This document shows positions 7,827 to 16,090 of a DNA stretch of 64,000 nt, one piece after another; positions within the stretch are counted from its first letter, which is position 1, and each line of letters starts with the position of its first letter. The notes beneath the pieces are model-generated. The model was given only the letters and a program-made list of their open reading frames with translations, searched no databases and was not told where the DNA came from. The stretch covers positions 1 to 64,000 of the forward strand of contig DATKNQ010000141.1 of the NCBI GenBank assembly GCA_035541265.1, read 5' to 3'. Source of the DNA: Bog-159 sp035541265. Lineage in GTDB: Bacteria; Acidobacteriota; Terriglobia; Bryobacterales; Bryobacteraceae. Both the position numbers and the translations under genes were made by a program.

Positions 7827-8999
7827 ATGCCGTTTTCCGTTTCGCGGCGGCGGTTTCTCGGTACACTCGGGGTAATTGCGCCGATTTTCAAGGCTTGGGC
7901 CGCACGCGTTAAGATTTCCGATATTCGGGTGATGGTACTCGAGGGGCCTCGCACTTACACGCTGGTGAAGGTGGTCAGTGACTCGGGCGTGTATGGGATC
8001 GGCGAAGGGTACGGCAGCCCAGGGGTCGGGGTCAAGGCCGGGGTGCTGGAACTGCGGCCGTACTTTCTGGGCAAAGATCCGCTCGAGATTGAGACGCTGT
8101 ATAGCGGGCTCGAGAGCCGGGTGAATGGGTCGGCCAACATGCTGCTGCGGGCGGTGAGCGCGATCGAGATCGCGCTATGGGACCTGGCGGGCAAGCTACT
8201 GGGTCAGCCGGTGTCGGTGTTACTGGGAGGGCGTTATCGCGAGCGGGTGCGGGTCTACCGGGATGAAGGGCCGAGTAACATGCTGGATCGCTCCACCTGC
8301 AACGAATGGGCGGACAAGATGAAGGGCGATCCGGCGGGGTGGACGGCGTTCCGCGTTTCGCCGCCGCGGCGCGCGGCGAAGATCGACGACTTCCGGCAGG
8401 CGTTTGAATACTGCCGCGACGCGATCGGTTGGGATCGCGATTTGATTGTACACTGCGAGGGCGATTACGATTTGCCGGGCGCGCTGGCACTGGCGGAGGC
8501 GATCGCGCCGGTAAAGCCGCTGTGGCTGGAGGATCCACTACCGCCGGATTTTTCGGAGAGCTGGGTACGGCTGGCGCAGGCATCGAAGGTCCCGATCGCG
8601 ACCGGGGTGAACCTGGCGCGACGGCAAGGATTCCGCCAATTCATCATGAACCAGGGGTGCACGGTCGTGCAGCCGGACGTGCGGAACGCGGGCGGGTTGC
8701 TCGAATCGAAGAAGGTCGCGAACCTGGCGGAGCTGTGGAGTCTGCCGGTGGCGGCGCAGAACAGCGGGAGTGCGGTGAGCACGATGGCGACCGTGCAGTG
8801 GGCGGCCGCAGTGCGCGATTTTCTGGCGGCGGAGACGGTGATCGGGCGCGGCAACTGGATGGACGATGTGATCGTGCATCAGGGCGGGATTGTCTCGCAG
8901 GGCTGCATCGCGGTGGCGCAGACGCCGGGGTTGGGAATCGAGCTGAATCCGGATACGGTGAAAGCGAACCTGGCCGAGGGCGAGCGGTTCTGGGACTGA
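7827..8999 (+). CDS. Enolase-superfamily (mandelate racemase/muconate lactonizing type) protein, exported
   Basis: The ATG at 7827 is preferred over the one at 7815 because GGGAG lies at the right distance; it gives 390 residues. SVSRRRFLGTLGVI is a Tat-type signal. The fold is recognised by the capping domain followed by a barrel with LWLEDPLPP, QPDVRNAGGL and WDLAGKLLGQPV. Several positions that normally carry catalytic groups differ: the first metal-ligand region reads VHCEGDYD rather than the usual Asp-x-Asn/His, the third ligand region reads ATGVNL where TGE is usual, and AQNSGSAVST replaces the general-base His segment. The middle Glu (LED) is kept. It may have lost or changed chemistry. 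The following gene begins 4 bases after its stop. Confidence 0.85.
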   Translation: MPFSVSRRRFLGTLGVIAPIFKAWAARVKISDIRVMVLEGPRTYTLVKVVSDSGVYGIGEGYGSPGVGVKAGVLELRPYFLGKDPLEIETLYSGLESRVNGSANMLLRAVSAIEIALWDLAGKLLGQPVSVLLGGRYRERVRVYRDEGPSNMLDRSTCNEWADKMKGDPAGWTAFRVSPPRRAAKIDDFRQAFEYCRDAIGWDRDLIVHCEGDYDLPGALALAEAIAPVKPLWLEDPLPPDFSESWVRLAQASKVPIATGVNLARRQGFRQFIMNQGCTVVQPDVRNAGGLLESKKVANLAELWSLPVAAQNSGSAVSTMATVQWAAAVRDFLAAETVIGRGNWMDDVIVHQGGIVSQGCIAVAQTPGLGIELNPDTVKANLAEGERFWD

Positions 9000-9003
9000 C
9001 GGC

Positions 9004-9642
9004 GTGATTGCCTATGTCGCACCGTTTATAGTTTTCATTGCGCTGCGCTGGCTGCCGATTGCGCCGGAGTGGCTGGCGCCGGTGCGATTGGCGGTGGTGG
9101 CGGCGACGATTGCGGGCTTGTCGCGGCGCGTGCTGCCGCGGCGCTTGCTGTTCCCGGTGGGATCGGTGGCGCTGGGCGCGGCGGTGCTGGTGATCTGGAT
9201 TGCGCCGGACGTACTCTGGCCGGGCTATCGCGATTTCTGGCTGTTTCACAATTCGATCACGGGCGTGGCGCGCAGTACGCTGCCGGTGCGGGTGCGGGTG
9301 AATGCGGTGTTCATCGCGGTGCGCGTCGTCGAGAGCGCGGTGCTGGTGCCGATTCTCGAAGAACTGTTCTGGCGCGGCTGGCTGATGCGTTGGCTGATCC
9401 GGAACGATTTTGAAAAGGCGCCGCTGGGACAATATACGGCGTTTTCTTTTTGGGGCGTGGCGGTGCTGTTTGCGCTGGAGCATGGGCCGTATTGGGAAGT
9501 GGGCCTCGCGGCGGGTGTGGCGTACAACTGGTGGATGGTGCGGACGGGCAGCCTGGCGGATTGCATGCTGGCGCACGGGGTTACGAACGCGCTGCTGGCG
9601 GCGTATGTACTGTTCTTCAACCATTGGCAGTACTGGTTGTGA
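9004..9642 (+). CDS. CPBP-type intramembrane metalloprotease (CAAX protease-related)
   Basis: A 212-residue polytopic membrane protein with a GTG start. The three conserved blocks of the CPBP/Abi family are present: EELFWRGW (about residue 120), FALEHGPYW and AHGVTNALL, which supply the Glu and His metal ligands. It most resembles the CAAX-protease-related group that often accompanies exosortase systems. No exosortase or PEP-CTERM gene is visible nearby. Six or seven membrane segments are likely. Its substrate is unknown. Confidence 0.82.
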   Translation: MIAYVAPFIVFIALRWLPIAPEWLAPVRLAVVAATIAGLSRRVLPRRLLFPVGSVALGAAVLVIWIAPDVLWPGYRDFWLFHNSITGVARSTLPVRVRVNAVFIAVRVVESAVLVPILEELFWRGWLMRWLIRNDFEKAPLGQYTAFSFWGVAVLFALEHGPYWEVGLAAGVAYNWWMVRTGSLADCMLAHGVTNALLAAYVLFFNHWQYWL

Positions 9643-9667
9643 GATTCGATGTACACTGACTGCAATT

Positions 9668-10954
9668 ATGGAACTCGACCGCAGATCGTTTTTGAATCAG
9701 GGCACCGCCGCGCTGGCCGGCACTGCGCTTTCCTATAGCCGCATCCTGGGCGCTAACGAACGCATCTCACTGGGGCACATCGGGGTGGGATCGCGGGGCA
9801 CGGAACTGGCCTGGATGGCGGCGCAGCTCAAAGACAAGAAGAACGTGGAGATGACGGCCGTTTGCGACTTGTGGCGGATCAACCGCGGCAAGGCGGCGGC
9901 GGGGGCCACGGCGGTTTACGGACGGGCGCCGCGGGCGTTCGAATACTTCGAGGACCTGCTGGCGTTGAAAGATGTGGACGCGGTGCTGATCTCGACTCCG
10001 GATTTCACGCACTCGATGATTTTGAAATTAACCGCCGAGGCCGGCAAGGATGCCTATTGCGAGAAACCCATGGGCAACGTGCTGGAAGAAGCCATGGCGG
10101 CGCGGGATGCGGTGGTGGCGCGTAAGTTAGTGGTGCAGGTAGGGACGCAGCATCGCAGCGAACCTTACCAGATCGCGACGCGGGACTTGATTCGCACGGG
10201 CGCGCTGGGGGAAGTGAGTAAGTACGAGGTAGTTTGGAACTATCATGGCCCGCGGTGGCGGGGGCGTCCGGAAGTGAAGTTACTGCGCGAGGAAGATACG
10301 GACTGGAAACGCTGGCTGATGCATAAGCGGTACCGGCCGTTCGATCCACGGGTGTATCTGGAATTCAGGTTGTACAAGGAGTTTTCGAGCGGCATTGCGG
10401 ATCAGTGGATGAGTCACGCCATCGACTTAGCGCACTTCTTCATGGAGGATGAGTTTCCGAAGTCAGTGATGGCGCACGGCGGCGTGTTCGCCTGGCCGGA
10501 TGGGCGGGAGAATCCGGACACTTTTCAGGCGTTATTCGAGTATCCGAAAGGGTTCTTAGTGAGTTACTCGACCAGCTTCGGGAATGACAGCGACAGCTTC
10601 ACGCGGATTATGGGTAAGAAGGCTACTTTGATCAATGTGGGCGGCGAAGGGAGCCAGCGCTGGGAACTGGTGGAGGAGAAAGGCACGCACGAGGATCATC
10701 CTTTTATCCAGCGCAAGAAGACCTTTGTCACGCTGGCGGGAAGTGACAAGCCGGGCCTGCCTTTTATCAGCGATACGGATCTTTCACACATGACGAACTG
10801 GTTCGATTGCCTGCGCAGCCGGCAGCAGCCGAATGCCACGGTGCGGCACGGATTCGCGCATTCGGTGGCCGTGATTATGGCGGCGCGGGCTTATCGCGAA
10901 GGGCGGAAATTGTTTTGGAACCGGGAGACGGAGACGATCGGGGAGCAGGATTAA
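9668..10954 (+). CDS. Tat-exported Gfo/Idh/MocA-family oxidoreductase
   Basis: The start ATG at 9668 gives 428 residues beginning LDRRSFLNQGTAALAG, a Tat signal. The NAD(P)-binding fold follows, with GHIGVGSRGTELA, DAVLISTPDFTHS and the catalytic-type lysine motif CEKPMGN. The C-terminal domain carries the substrate-binding HAIDLAHFFM segment. In Acidobacteria and Planctomycetes these exported oxidoreductases act on sugars or sugar acids; the exact substrate is unknown. The stop is one base from the next gene's start, so the pair is one transcript. Confidence 0.88.
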   Translation: MELDRRSFLNQGTAALAGTALSYSRILGANERISLGHIGVGSRGTELAWMAAQLKDKKNVEMTAVCDLWRINRGKAAAGATAVYGRAPRAFEYFEDLLALKDVDAVLISTPDFTHSMILKLTAEAGKDAYCEKPMGNVLEEAMAARDAVVARKLVVQVGTQHRSEPYQIATRDLIRTGALGEVSKYEVVWNYHGPRWRGRPEVKLLREEDTDWKRWLMHKRYRPFDPRVYLEFRLYKEFSSGIADQWMSHAIDLAHFFMEDEFPKSVMAHGGVFAWPDGRENPDTFQALFEYPKGFLVSYSTSFGNDSDSFTRIMGKKATLINVGGEGSQRWELVEEKGTHEDHPFIQRKKTFVTLAGSDKPGLPFISDTDLSHMTNWFDCLRSRQQPNATVRHGFAHSVAVIMAARAYREGRKLFWNRETETIGEQD

Positions 10955-10955
10955 C

Positions 10956-12119
10956 GTGCGATTCATGAGTTGTTTTTTGTTGTGCGCGACGATGTGCGGC
11001 GCTCCGCTGGTGCGATTTGCGGAGCACACGGTCGCGACCGGCCTGAAAGGCGGTTACCAGGTGGTGGCGGTGGATGTGAACCACGATGGGAAGACGGACT
11101 TGATCGCGCTGGCGAGCGGGATGAGCGAGTTGGTGTGGTACGAGAATCCGGGCTGGGAGCGGCATGTGATCGCGGATCACCTCTCGGGAATGATCAACCT
11201 GGCGGCTTGGGACATGGACGGCGATGGGATTCCGGAGATCGTGCTGGCTTCGGGGTTCGCCATGAACGCGAACGAGAGCGCGGGAGTTGTTTCGGTGCTC
11301 CATCACAACGGCGATCCGCGGCTGATGTGGAGCATACGGGAGATCGACCGGCTGCCGACCTCGCACCGGCTGCGGTGGGCGGACATCGACGGCAGCGGTC
11401 ACAAGGTGGTGATCAGCCAGCCGCTGACTAACGCGGCGGCTACGACGCCGCAGGATCGTCTACACACGCCGACGGTGATGTACCGGCCGGGCGCGTGGAA
11501 GCGCGAGATGATTTCGAATAGGGAAGAAGGCGTGGTGCACGGGATTTACATCGGAGACTGGGACGGCGACGGGCGGGACGAGATCCTGAGCGCAGGCTTC
11601 AGCGGGATTCATCTTTACAAGCTGGGGCGCAATGGCGTGTGGAATCGGACGGAAATCGCCAAGGGCGATCCGGCGCCATGGCCCAAGTGCGGGTCGAGCG
11701 ATGTGGCGGTGGGGCATGTGGGCAAGCGGCGATTCGTGGCGGCGATCGAGCCGTGGCACGGCAATCAGGTGGCGATTTATCGCGAGGCTGGCGGCGTGTG
11801 GCAGCGGCACGTGATCGACGACGGGATAGCCGACGGGCACACGATCTGGACCGCGGACTTCAATGGCGACGGGCGCGACGAAGTGGTGGCGGGATATCGC
11901 GGGAAGGGCGTGAACGTCTACTATGCGCAGGATGGCGACGGCGCGCAGTGGTCAAAGATGGTGCTCGATAGTGACATGCCCGCGGCGGCTTGCGCGATCG
12001 CGGACCTGAATGGGGACGGGCGTCCGGACATCGCGTGCATCGGTTCGGCGACGGCGAATCTGAAGTGGTACGAGAACTTGGGAGAAGCTCGCGCAAAACA
12101 TGGCGCCCCGCGCCGCTAG
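10956..12119 (+). CDS. Secreted FG-GAP/VCBS beta-propeller protein
   Basis: A GTG start with AGGA upstream gives 387 residues and a signal peptide ending near MCGAPLV. At least six calcium-binding D-x-D/N-x-D-G-like motifs recur at propeller spacing: DVNHDGKTD, DMDGDGIPE, DIDGSGHK, DWDGDGRDE, DFNGDGRDE and DLNGDGRPD. These form a seven-bladed-type propeller that binds ligands or partners rather than catalysing a known reaction. It directly follows the exported oxidoreductase and may work with it in the periplasm. Confidence 0.85.
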   Translation: MRFMSCFLLCATMCGAPLVRFAEHTVATGLKGGYQVVAVDVNHDGKTDLIALASGMSELVWYENPGWERHVIADHLSGMINLAAWDMDGDGIPEIVLASGFAMNANESAGVVSVLHHNGDPRLMWSIREIDRLPTSHRLRWADIDGSGHKVVISQPLTNAAATTPQDRLHTPTVMYRPGAWKREMISNREEGVVHGIYIGDWDGDGRDEILSAGFSGIHLYKLGRNGVWNRTEIAKGDPAPWPKCGSSDVAVGHVGKRRFVAAIEPWHGNQVAIYREAGGVWQRHVIDDGIADGHTIWTADFNGDGRDEVVAGYRGKGVNVYYAQDGDGAQWSKMVLDSDMPAAACAIADLNGDGRPDIACIGSATANLKWYENLGEARAKHGAPRR

Positions 12120-12147
12120 TTTTCTACGAGTTCCCCCCTTAAATGGC

Positions 12148-12165
12148 GGCGCGGAACGACGCGCC
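12148..12165 (+). terminator. Possible terminator hairpin
   Basis: GGCGCG (12148-12153) pairs with CGCGCC (12160-12165) around a 6-base loop, followed only by CTTTG. It lies between the propeller gene and the glycosyltransferase block. The weak T-run leaves the call uncertain. Confidence 0.3.
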
Positions 12166-12197
12166 CTTTGCGCTTGAAGGTGTCGTAAAATCGAAGT

Positions 12198-13211
12198 TTG
12201 TCTAAGTTCTTAGTAACTGTGGTGATTCCTACCTTGGCCGCGGACCGGCGGCTAATTGAATGCGTTGCGGCTTTGGGGAAGCAGACGCAGCGCGACTTCG
12301 AAGTGATTATCGTGGACAACAGCGGCAAGGGTGCGGCGCGCAAGAACGGGGCGGAGCGCGCGGGCGTGCGGATCATCGAGCGGGCGCAAAACAGCGGCTT
12401 CGGGGCAGCGGTCAACGAAGGCTACAGACAATCGGACAGCGTGTACCTGGCGACGCTGAACGATGACGCAGCGCCGTATCCGGGGTGGCTGGCGGCGATG
12501 GTGGCGGCGATGGAGGCGCGGCCGGACGCGGGCATGTGCGCGTCGCAGGTGCGGCTGTATGGCGAGGAGGCGCTGGATTCGGCGGGCATGCTGATTTGCG
12601 GCGATGGCAGCAGCAAGCAGCGCGGGCATGCGCGCCCGCCGCACTTCTTTCCGGTGCTGGAAGAGGCGCTGTTTCCGAGCGGATCGGCGGCGCTTTACCG
12701 GCGCGCGATGCTGGAACAGATCGGGCTGTTTGACGAAGATTTTTTTCTATACTGCGAGGACACGGACCTGGGGCTGCGCGCGCGGTGGGCGGGCTGGCGG
12801 TGTTTGTATGTGCCGGAGGCGGTGGTGGAGCATCATTACTCGCATTCGGCGGGACGGGCATCGCGATTGAAGGCGTATTACGTGGAGCGCAACCGGCTGT
12901 TCGTGCTGGCAAAGAATTTTCCGGCGCGCATGATGGCGGCGGCGCCGTGGATTTCGCTGGCGCGGTATGCGTGGCATTTACGGTACATGTTAGGCGGACG
13001 GGGCGCGGCGGCGCGATTCCGGCTGGAAGGGGCACCGGCGTGGCGCATGCCTTTTTACGTGCTGCGGGCGCACGGGGCGCTGTTGCTGCACGCACCGGCA
13101 TTGTGGCGGAAGCGGCGCGAGATCCGCCGGACGGCGCGGGTGACGCCGCAAATCTACCGGCGCTTGCTGCGCTCGTATTGGATTTCGGCGCGGCGGGTAG
13201 CGGAACTCTAA
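12198..13211 (+). CDS. Family 2 glycosyltransferase (rhamnosyltransferase-like)
   Basis: A 337-residue inverting GT-A transferase, probably starting at TTG 12198. VTVVIPTLAADRRL opens the nucleotide-sugar fold, LNDDAAPYPGW is the DXD-like metal site, and PSGSAALYRRAMLEQIG with FLYCEDTDLGLR is the acceptor/catalytic block with the ED(T)D motif. A basic C-terminal part with a hydrophobic stretch suggests peripheral membrane association. It opens a five-gene surface-glycan block; its stop overlaps the start of the next transferase. Confidence 0.87.
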   Translation: MSKFLVTVVIPTLAADRRLIECVAALGKQTQRDFEVIIVDNSGKGAARKNGAERAGVRIIERAQNSGFGAAVNEGYRQSDSVYLATLNDDAAPYPGWLAAMVAAMEARPDAGMCASQVRLYGEEALDSAGMLICGDGSSKQRGHARPPHFFPVLEEALFPSGSAALYRRAMLEQIGLFDEDFFLYCEDTDLGLRARWAGWRCLYVPEAVVEHHYSHSAGRASRLKAYYVERNRLFVLAKNFPARMMAAAPWISLARYAWHLRYMLGGRGAAARFRLEGAPAWRMPFYVLRAHGALLLHAPALWRKRREIRRTARVTPQIYRRLLRSYWISARRVAEL

Positions 13212-13954
13212 TGGGCCGCGACTCACTGTTAATCATCGTGCCGGCGTATAACGAAGAAGGCGCGGTGGGGGACGTGGTGCGGGCGGTGCACGCGGCGATG
13301 CCGGGCAGGCCGGTGGTTGTGATTGACGATTGCTCGACGGATGGCACGCAGAGCGTCGCGCGGCAGGCGGGCGCGCAGGTGCTGCCGCTACCGCATCATC
13401 TAGGTCTGGGCGGGTGCGTGCAGGCGGGATACAAACTGGCATTCGAGCTGGGCTACGAATACGTAATCCGGCTGGATGGCGACGGTCAGCACGATGCGGG
13501 GGACGTACCGCGGATCTTTGAGGCGCTGCGCAGCTCGGGGTGCGAGATGGTGATCGGCTCGCGCTTTCTGGAGGCGAACGGATCGGGCACGAGCGCGGTG
13601 CGGAGTTTGGGCATTGGTTTTTTCCGGATGGTGCTGCGGCCGATTTTGGGGAAGCCGGTACACGATCCGACATCCGGTTTTGTGGGCGTGAACCGGCGGG
13701 CGCTGCAGGTGTTCAGCAAGAGCTTTCCGCTGGAGTATCCGGAAATCGAGGCGTTGGTAGTGCTGCAGCGGAAGCGGTTCCGGTTCATGGAGATTCCGTG
13801 CAAGATGCATCCGCGCACGACGGGGCGTTCCTCGATCACGGCGATGCGCTCGATTTACTACATCGCGCACGTGCTGCTGGGGGTGTTCGTCAACGTATTG
13901 AAGTACGACCAGAAGGGCGGCCGGAAGAAACGGCGGACGGACGGCGAGTCATAA
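13211..13954 (+). CDS. Family 2 glycosyltransferase (DPM1/dolichyl-phosphate type)
   Basis: The start ATG shares a base with the preceding TAA, giving 247 residues. LLIIVPAYNEEGAVGDVV, VVVIDDCSTDGT and RLDGDGQHDAGDVPR are the signature elements of polyprenyl-phosphate sugar transferases; GSRFLEANG and PVHDPTSGFVGVNR follow. It probably charges a lipid carrier with a hexose for the membrane glycosyltransferase downstream. It lacks the C-terminal membrane anchor of some homologues; the next gene (DUF2304) may supply one. Confidence 0.88.
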   Translation: MGRDSLLIIVPAYNEEGAVGDVVRAVHAAMPGRPVVVIDDCSTDGTQSVARQAGAQVLPLPHHLGLGGCVQAGYKLAFELGYEYVIRLDGDGQHDAGDVPRIFEALRSSGCEMVIGSRFLEANGSGTSAVRSLGIGFFRMVLRPILGKPVHDPTSGFVGVNRRALQVFSKSFPLEYPEIEALVVLQRKRFRFMEIPCKMHPRTTGRSSITAMRSIYYIAHVLLGVFVNVLKYDQKGGRKKRRTDGES

Positions 13955-13967
13955 ACGGAGAAGACGG

Positions 13968-14327
13968 ATGGATCGTTTGCTGAATGTGTTGACGCTGCTG
14001 AGCGGGGTACTGCTGCTATTTGTGCTGGTTTCGGTGAGGCGGGCGCATATCCGGGTAGAATATTCGGTAACGTGGTTACTGGCTTCGGCCGCTTTGCTGA
14101 TTCTTTCACGCGCGCGCGGCTTACTCGAATCCGCCGCACATACCCTTGGGCTGACTTATCCGCCGCTAGCCCTGTTACTGGTGGTGGGCTGTGTATTCCT
14201 CATGATGTTCTACCGTTTCTCGGTCATTATTTCGAAGCTTCGCGACGATAACATTGCGCTGGCGCAGCGGCTGGCGGTTCTGGAGTATCACTTACAAAAT
14301 CTGCGAGATGGAGCGTCCAATGCCTGA
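13968..14327 (+). CDS. DUF2304 membrane protein
   Basis: A 119-residue protein with three hydrophobic segments (about 5-22, 35-50, 66-90) and a C-terminal coiled coil ending LAVLEYHLQNL. This matches DUF2304, which is regularly found next to DPM1-like transferases and is thought to anchor or regulate them. GGAG-type sequence lies upstream of the ATG. The end overlaps the start of the next gene by 8 bases. Confidence 0.78.
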   Translation: MDRLLNVLTLLSGVLLLFVLVSVRRAHIRVEYSVTWLLASAALLILSRARGLLESAAHTLGLTYPPLALLLVVGCVFLMMFYRFSVIISKLRDDNIALAQRLAVLEYHLQNLRDGASNA

Positions 14328-16089
14328 GGCGCGGGCCAAGGCGCGTCCGCGGGGTGGCACGAAGGGGAAGGATCGGCGCGAGAAGGCGGCCGAGGCGGCG
14401 CAGGCGCGTCAGAAGACGACGCGCTGGTGGGCGGGCGTGGCGGCCGCGGCTGCGGCGATTTACCTGGCCTTTCAAGTGTACGCGCCGGCACTGGGCGGGC
14501 CTTTTGTGTTTGACGACCGGCTGCTCCCGTATTACGCGCAAGATTTCACGGGCAAACTCGGGGCGTGGCTGGCCGGCGTGCGGCCGACACTGATGTTGAG
14601 TTACTGGCTGAACTACCAGGTGTCTAAAGGCCCGTTCCTTTTCCACGTAACCAACGTACTGATTCACTTAGTGGGCAGTTTTTTGGTGTTTCTCATCGTG
14701 CGGAAGCTGCTGCGACTGGCACGGCCGGAAGGCGCGGAGAATGATGACTTACTGGCCGGATTTGCCGGATTTGTATTCCTGCTGCATCCGATCCAGACCG
14801 AGTCAGTCGCCTATGTGGCGGGAAGATCGGAGAGCCTGAGCGTAATGTTCTTTCTGGCGGCGTTCGCGGTTTTTCTTTACCGGCGGGCGGCGGAAGTGTC
14901 GTGGTCAATCGCTATCGCAGTGCTGGCATTGTTCGGCGCGGCGGTGACCAGCAAGGAGCACACGCTGGTGCTGCCCGCACTGTTGCTATTGACTGACTAC
15001 TACTGGAATCCGGGCTTTTCGTTCGCGGGTATACGGAGGAACTGGCGGATCTATGCGCCGATCGCGGTGGGCGGGCTGGCGGGCGGAATCTTCGTGACGC
15101 GGATTCTGGCGGGGTCCGAGACCGCGGGCTTCCGGATGGAGGATTTCACCTGGTATCAATATTTCTTCACACAGTGCCGGGCGTTTTTTGTTTACCTGCG
15201 GCTATTCGTGTTTCCGGTGGGGCAGGATCTGGACTGGGACTATCCAATCTCGCACACGATTCTGGAGCACGGGGCGATTATCGGACTGCTGGTGATCGTG
15301 CTGCTGATTGCTGGGGCGATTTATTACCGGCGGCGTCTTCCTTTGGCGTCTTACGGATTTTTGGCGTACGTGCTTTTGATGGCGCCGACGTCGTCGTTCG
15401 TACCGATTCGGGATCCGTTGGCCGAGCGGCGGTTGTATATGCCGATGATCGGGCTGCTGCTGGTGGCGGTGGCACTGTTGCAGCGGGTCCACGTGGACCG
15501 GCGGAAGCTTGCGGTGGCGGGATGCGCGGCGCTGGCCGTACTGGCATTCGCGACGTATCATCGCAGCGAGGTGTGGGCGAGTGACATCAGCCTGTGGGAA
15601 GATACAGCGCGGGAGTCGCCGGGCAAGGCGCGGGTACATTTTCAGTTAGCGCACACTTACTACACTCACGGCCGGTGCCGCGACGCGGTAAATGAGTATA
15701 GTGAAACGGCGAAGTTACAGAGACCGGATTACCGGCTGCTGGTCGACTGGGCGCTGGCTTATGACTGCGCGGATCAACCGGACCAGGCGCTGGCCAAGCT
15801 GCGGCAGGCGGCGGCACTGAATCCGACGGCGCACGTCTACTCGCAGATTGGGATGGTGTACGCCAAACGATCGCAGTGGCCGGAGGCTCTGGCGGCGCTC
15901 GAACAGGCTGAGAAACGCGATCCGAGCTATGCCGAGATCTATTACTATCGCGGCGGCATCCGGGCCAAGACGGGCGATATGCAGGAGGCCGCGGCAGACT
16001 TCCGGCACGCGCTGGCGCTCGATCCGAAGTTAGAGCCGGCGCGCGAGGGACTGAATTACGTGCTGACCCAGATACCGGCGCAGCGCTGA
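14320..16089 (+). CDS. TMTC-like multi-pass glycosyltransferase with C-terminal TPRs
   Basis: The ATG at 14320 has GGAG six bases upstream and gives 589 residues; an ATG at 14308 is the alternative. A basic N-terminal tail is followed by about ten membrane helices (45-440). Early motifs FVFDDRLLPYY and RPTLMLSYWLNY, then FLLHPIQTESVAYVAGRSES, are typical of TMTC-type GT-C proteins that use lipid-linked sugars. The C-terminal 150 residues form about four TPR units, for example AHVYSQIGMVYAKR. It probably transfers a sugar from the carrier made by the preceding DPM1-like enzyme. The target is unknown. Confidence 0.82.
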   Translation: MPEARAKARPRGGTKGKDRREKAAEAAQARQKTTRWWAGVAAAAAAIYLAFQVYAPALGGPFVFDDRLLPYYAQDFTGKLGAWLAGVRPTLMLSYWLNYQVSKGPFLFHVTNVLIHLVGSFLVFLIVRKLLRLARPEGAENDDLLAGFAGFVFLLHPIQTESVAYVAGRSESLSVMFFLAAFAVFLYRRAAEVSWSIAIAVLALFGAAVTSKEHTLVLPALLLLTDYYWNPGFSFAGIRRNWRIYAPIAVGGLAGGIFVTRILAGSETAGFRMEDFTWYQYFFTQCRAFFVYLRLFVFPVGQDLDWDYPISHTILEHGAIIGLLVIVLLIAGAIYYRRRLPLASYGFLAYVLLMAPTSSFVPIRDPLAERRLYMPMIGLLLVAVALLQRVHVDRRKLAVAGCAALAVLAFATYHRSEVWASDISLWEDTARESPGKARVHFQLAHTYYTHGRCRDAVNEYSETAKLQRPDYRLLVDWALAYDCADQPDQALAKLRQAAALNPTAHVYSQIGMVYAKRSQWPEALAALEQAEKRDPSYAEIYYYRGGIRAKTGDMQEAAADFRHALALDPKLEPAREGLNYVLTQIPAQR

Positions 16090-16090
16090 C

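Noticed and set aside
12785..13210. Longer frame before the DPM1-like transferase
   Set aside because: It is inside the preceding glycosyltransferase gene; the ATG at 13211 sharing the stop base fits the family start.
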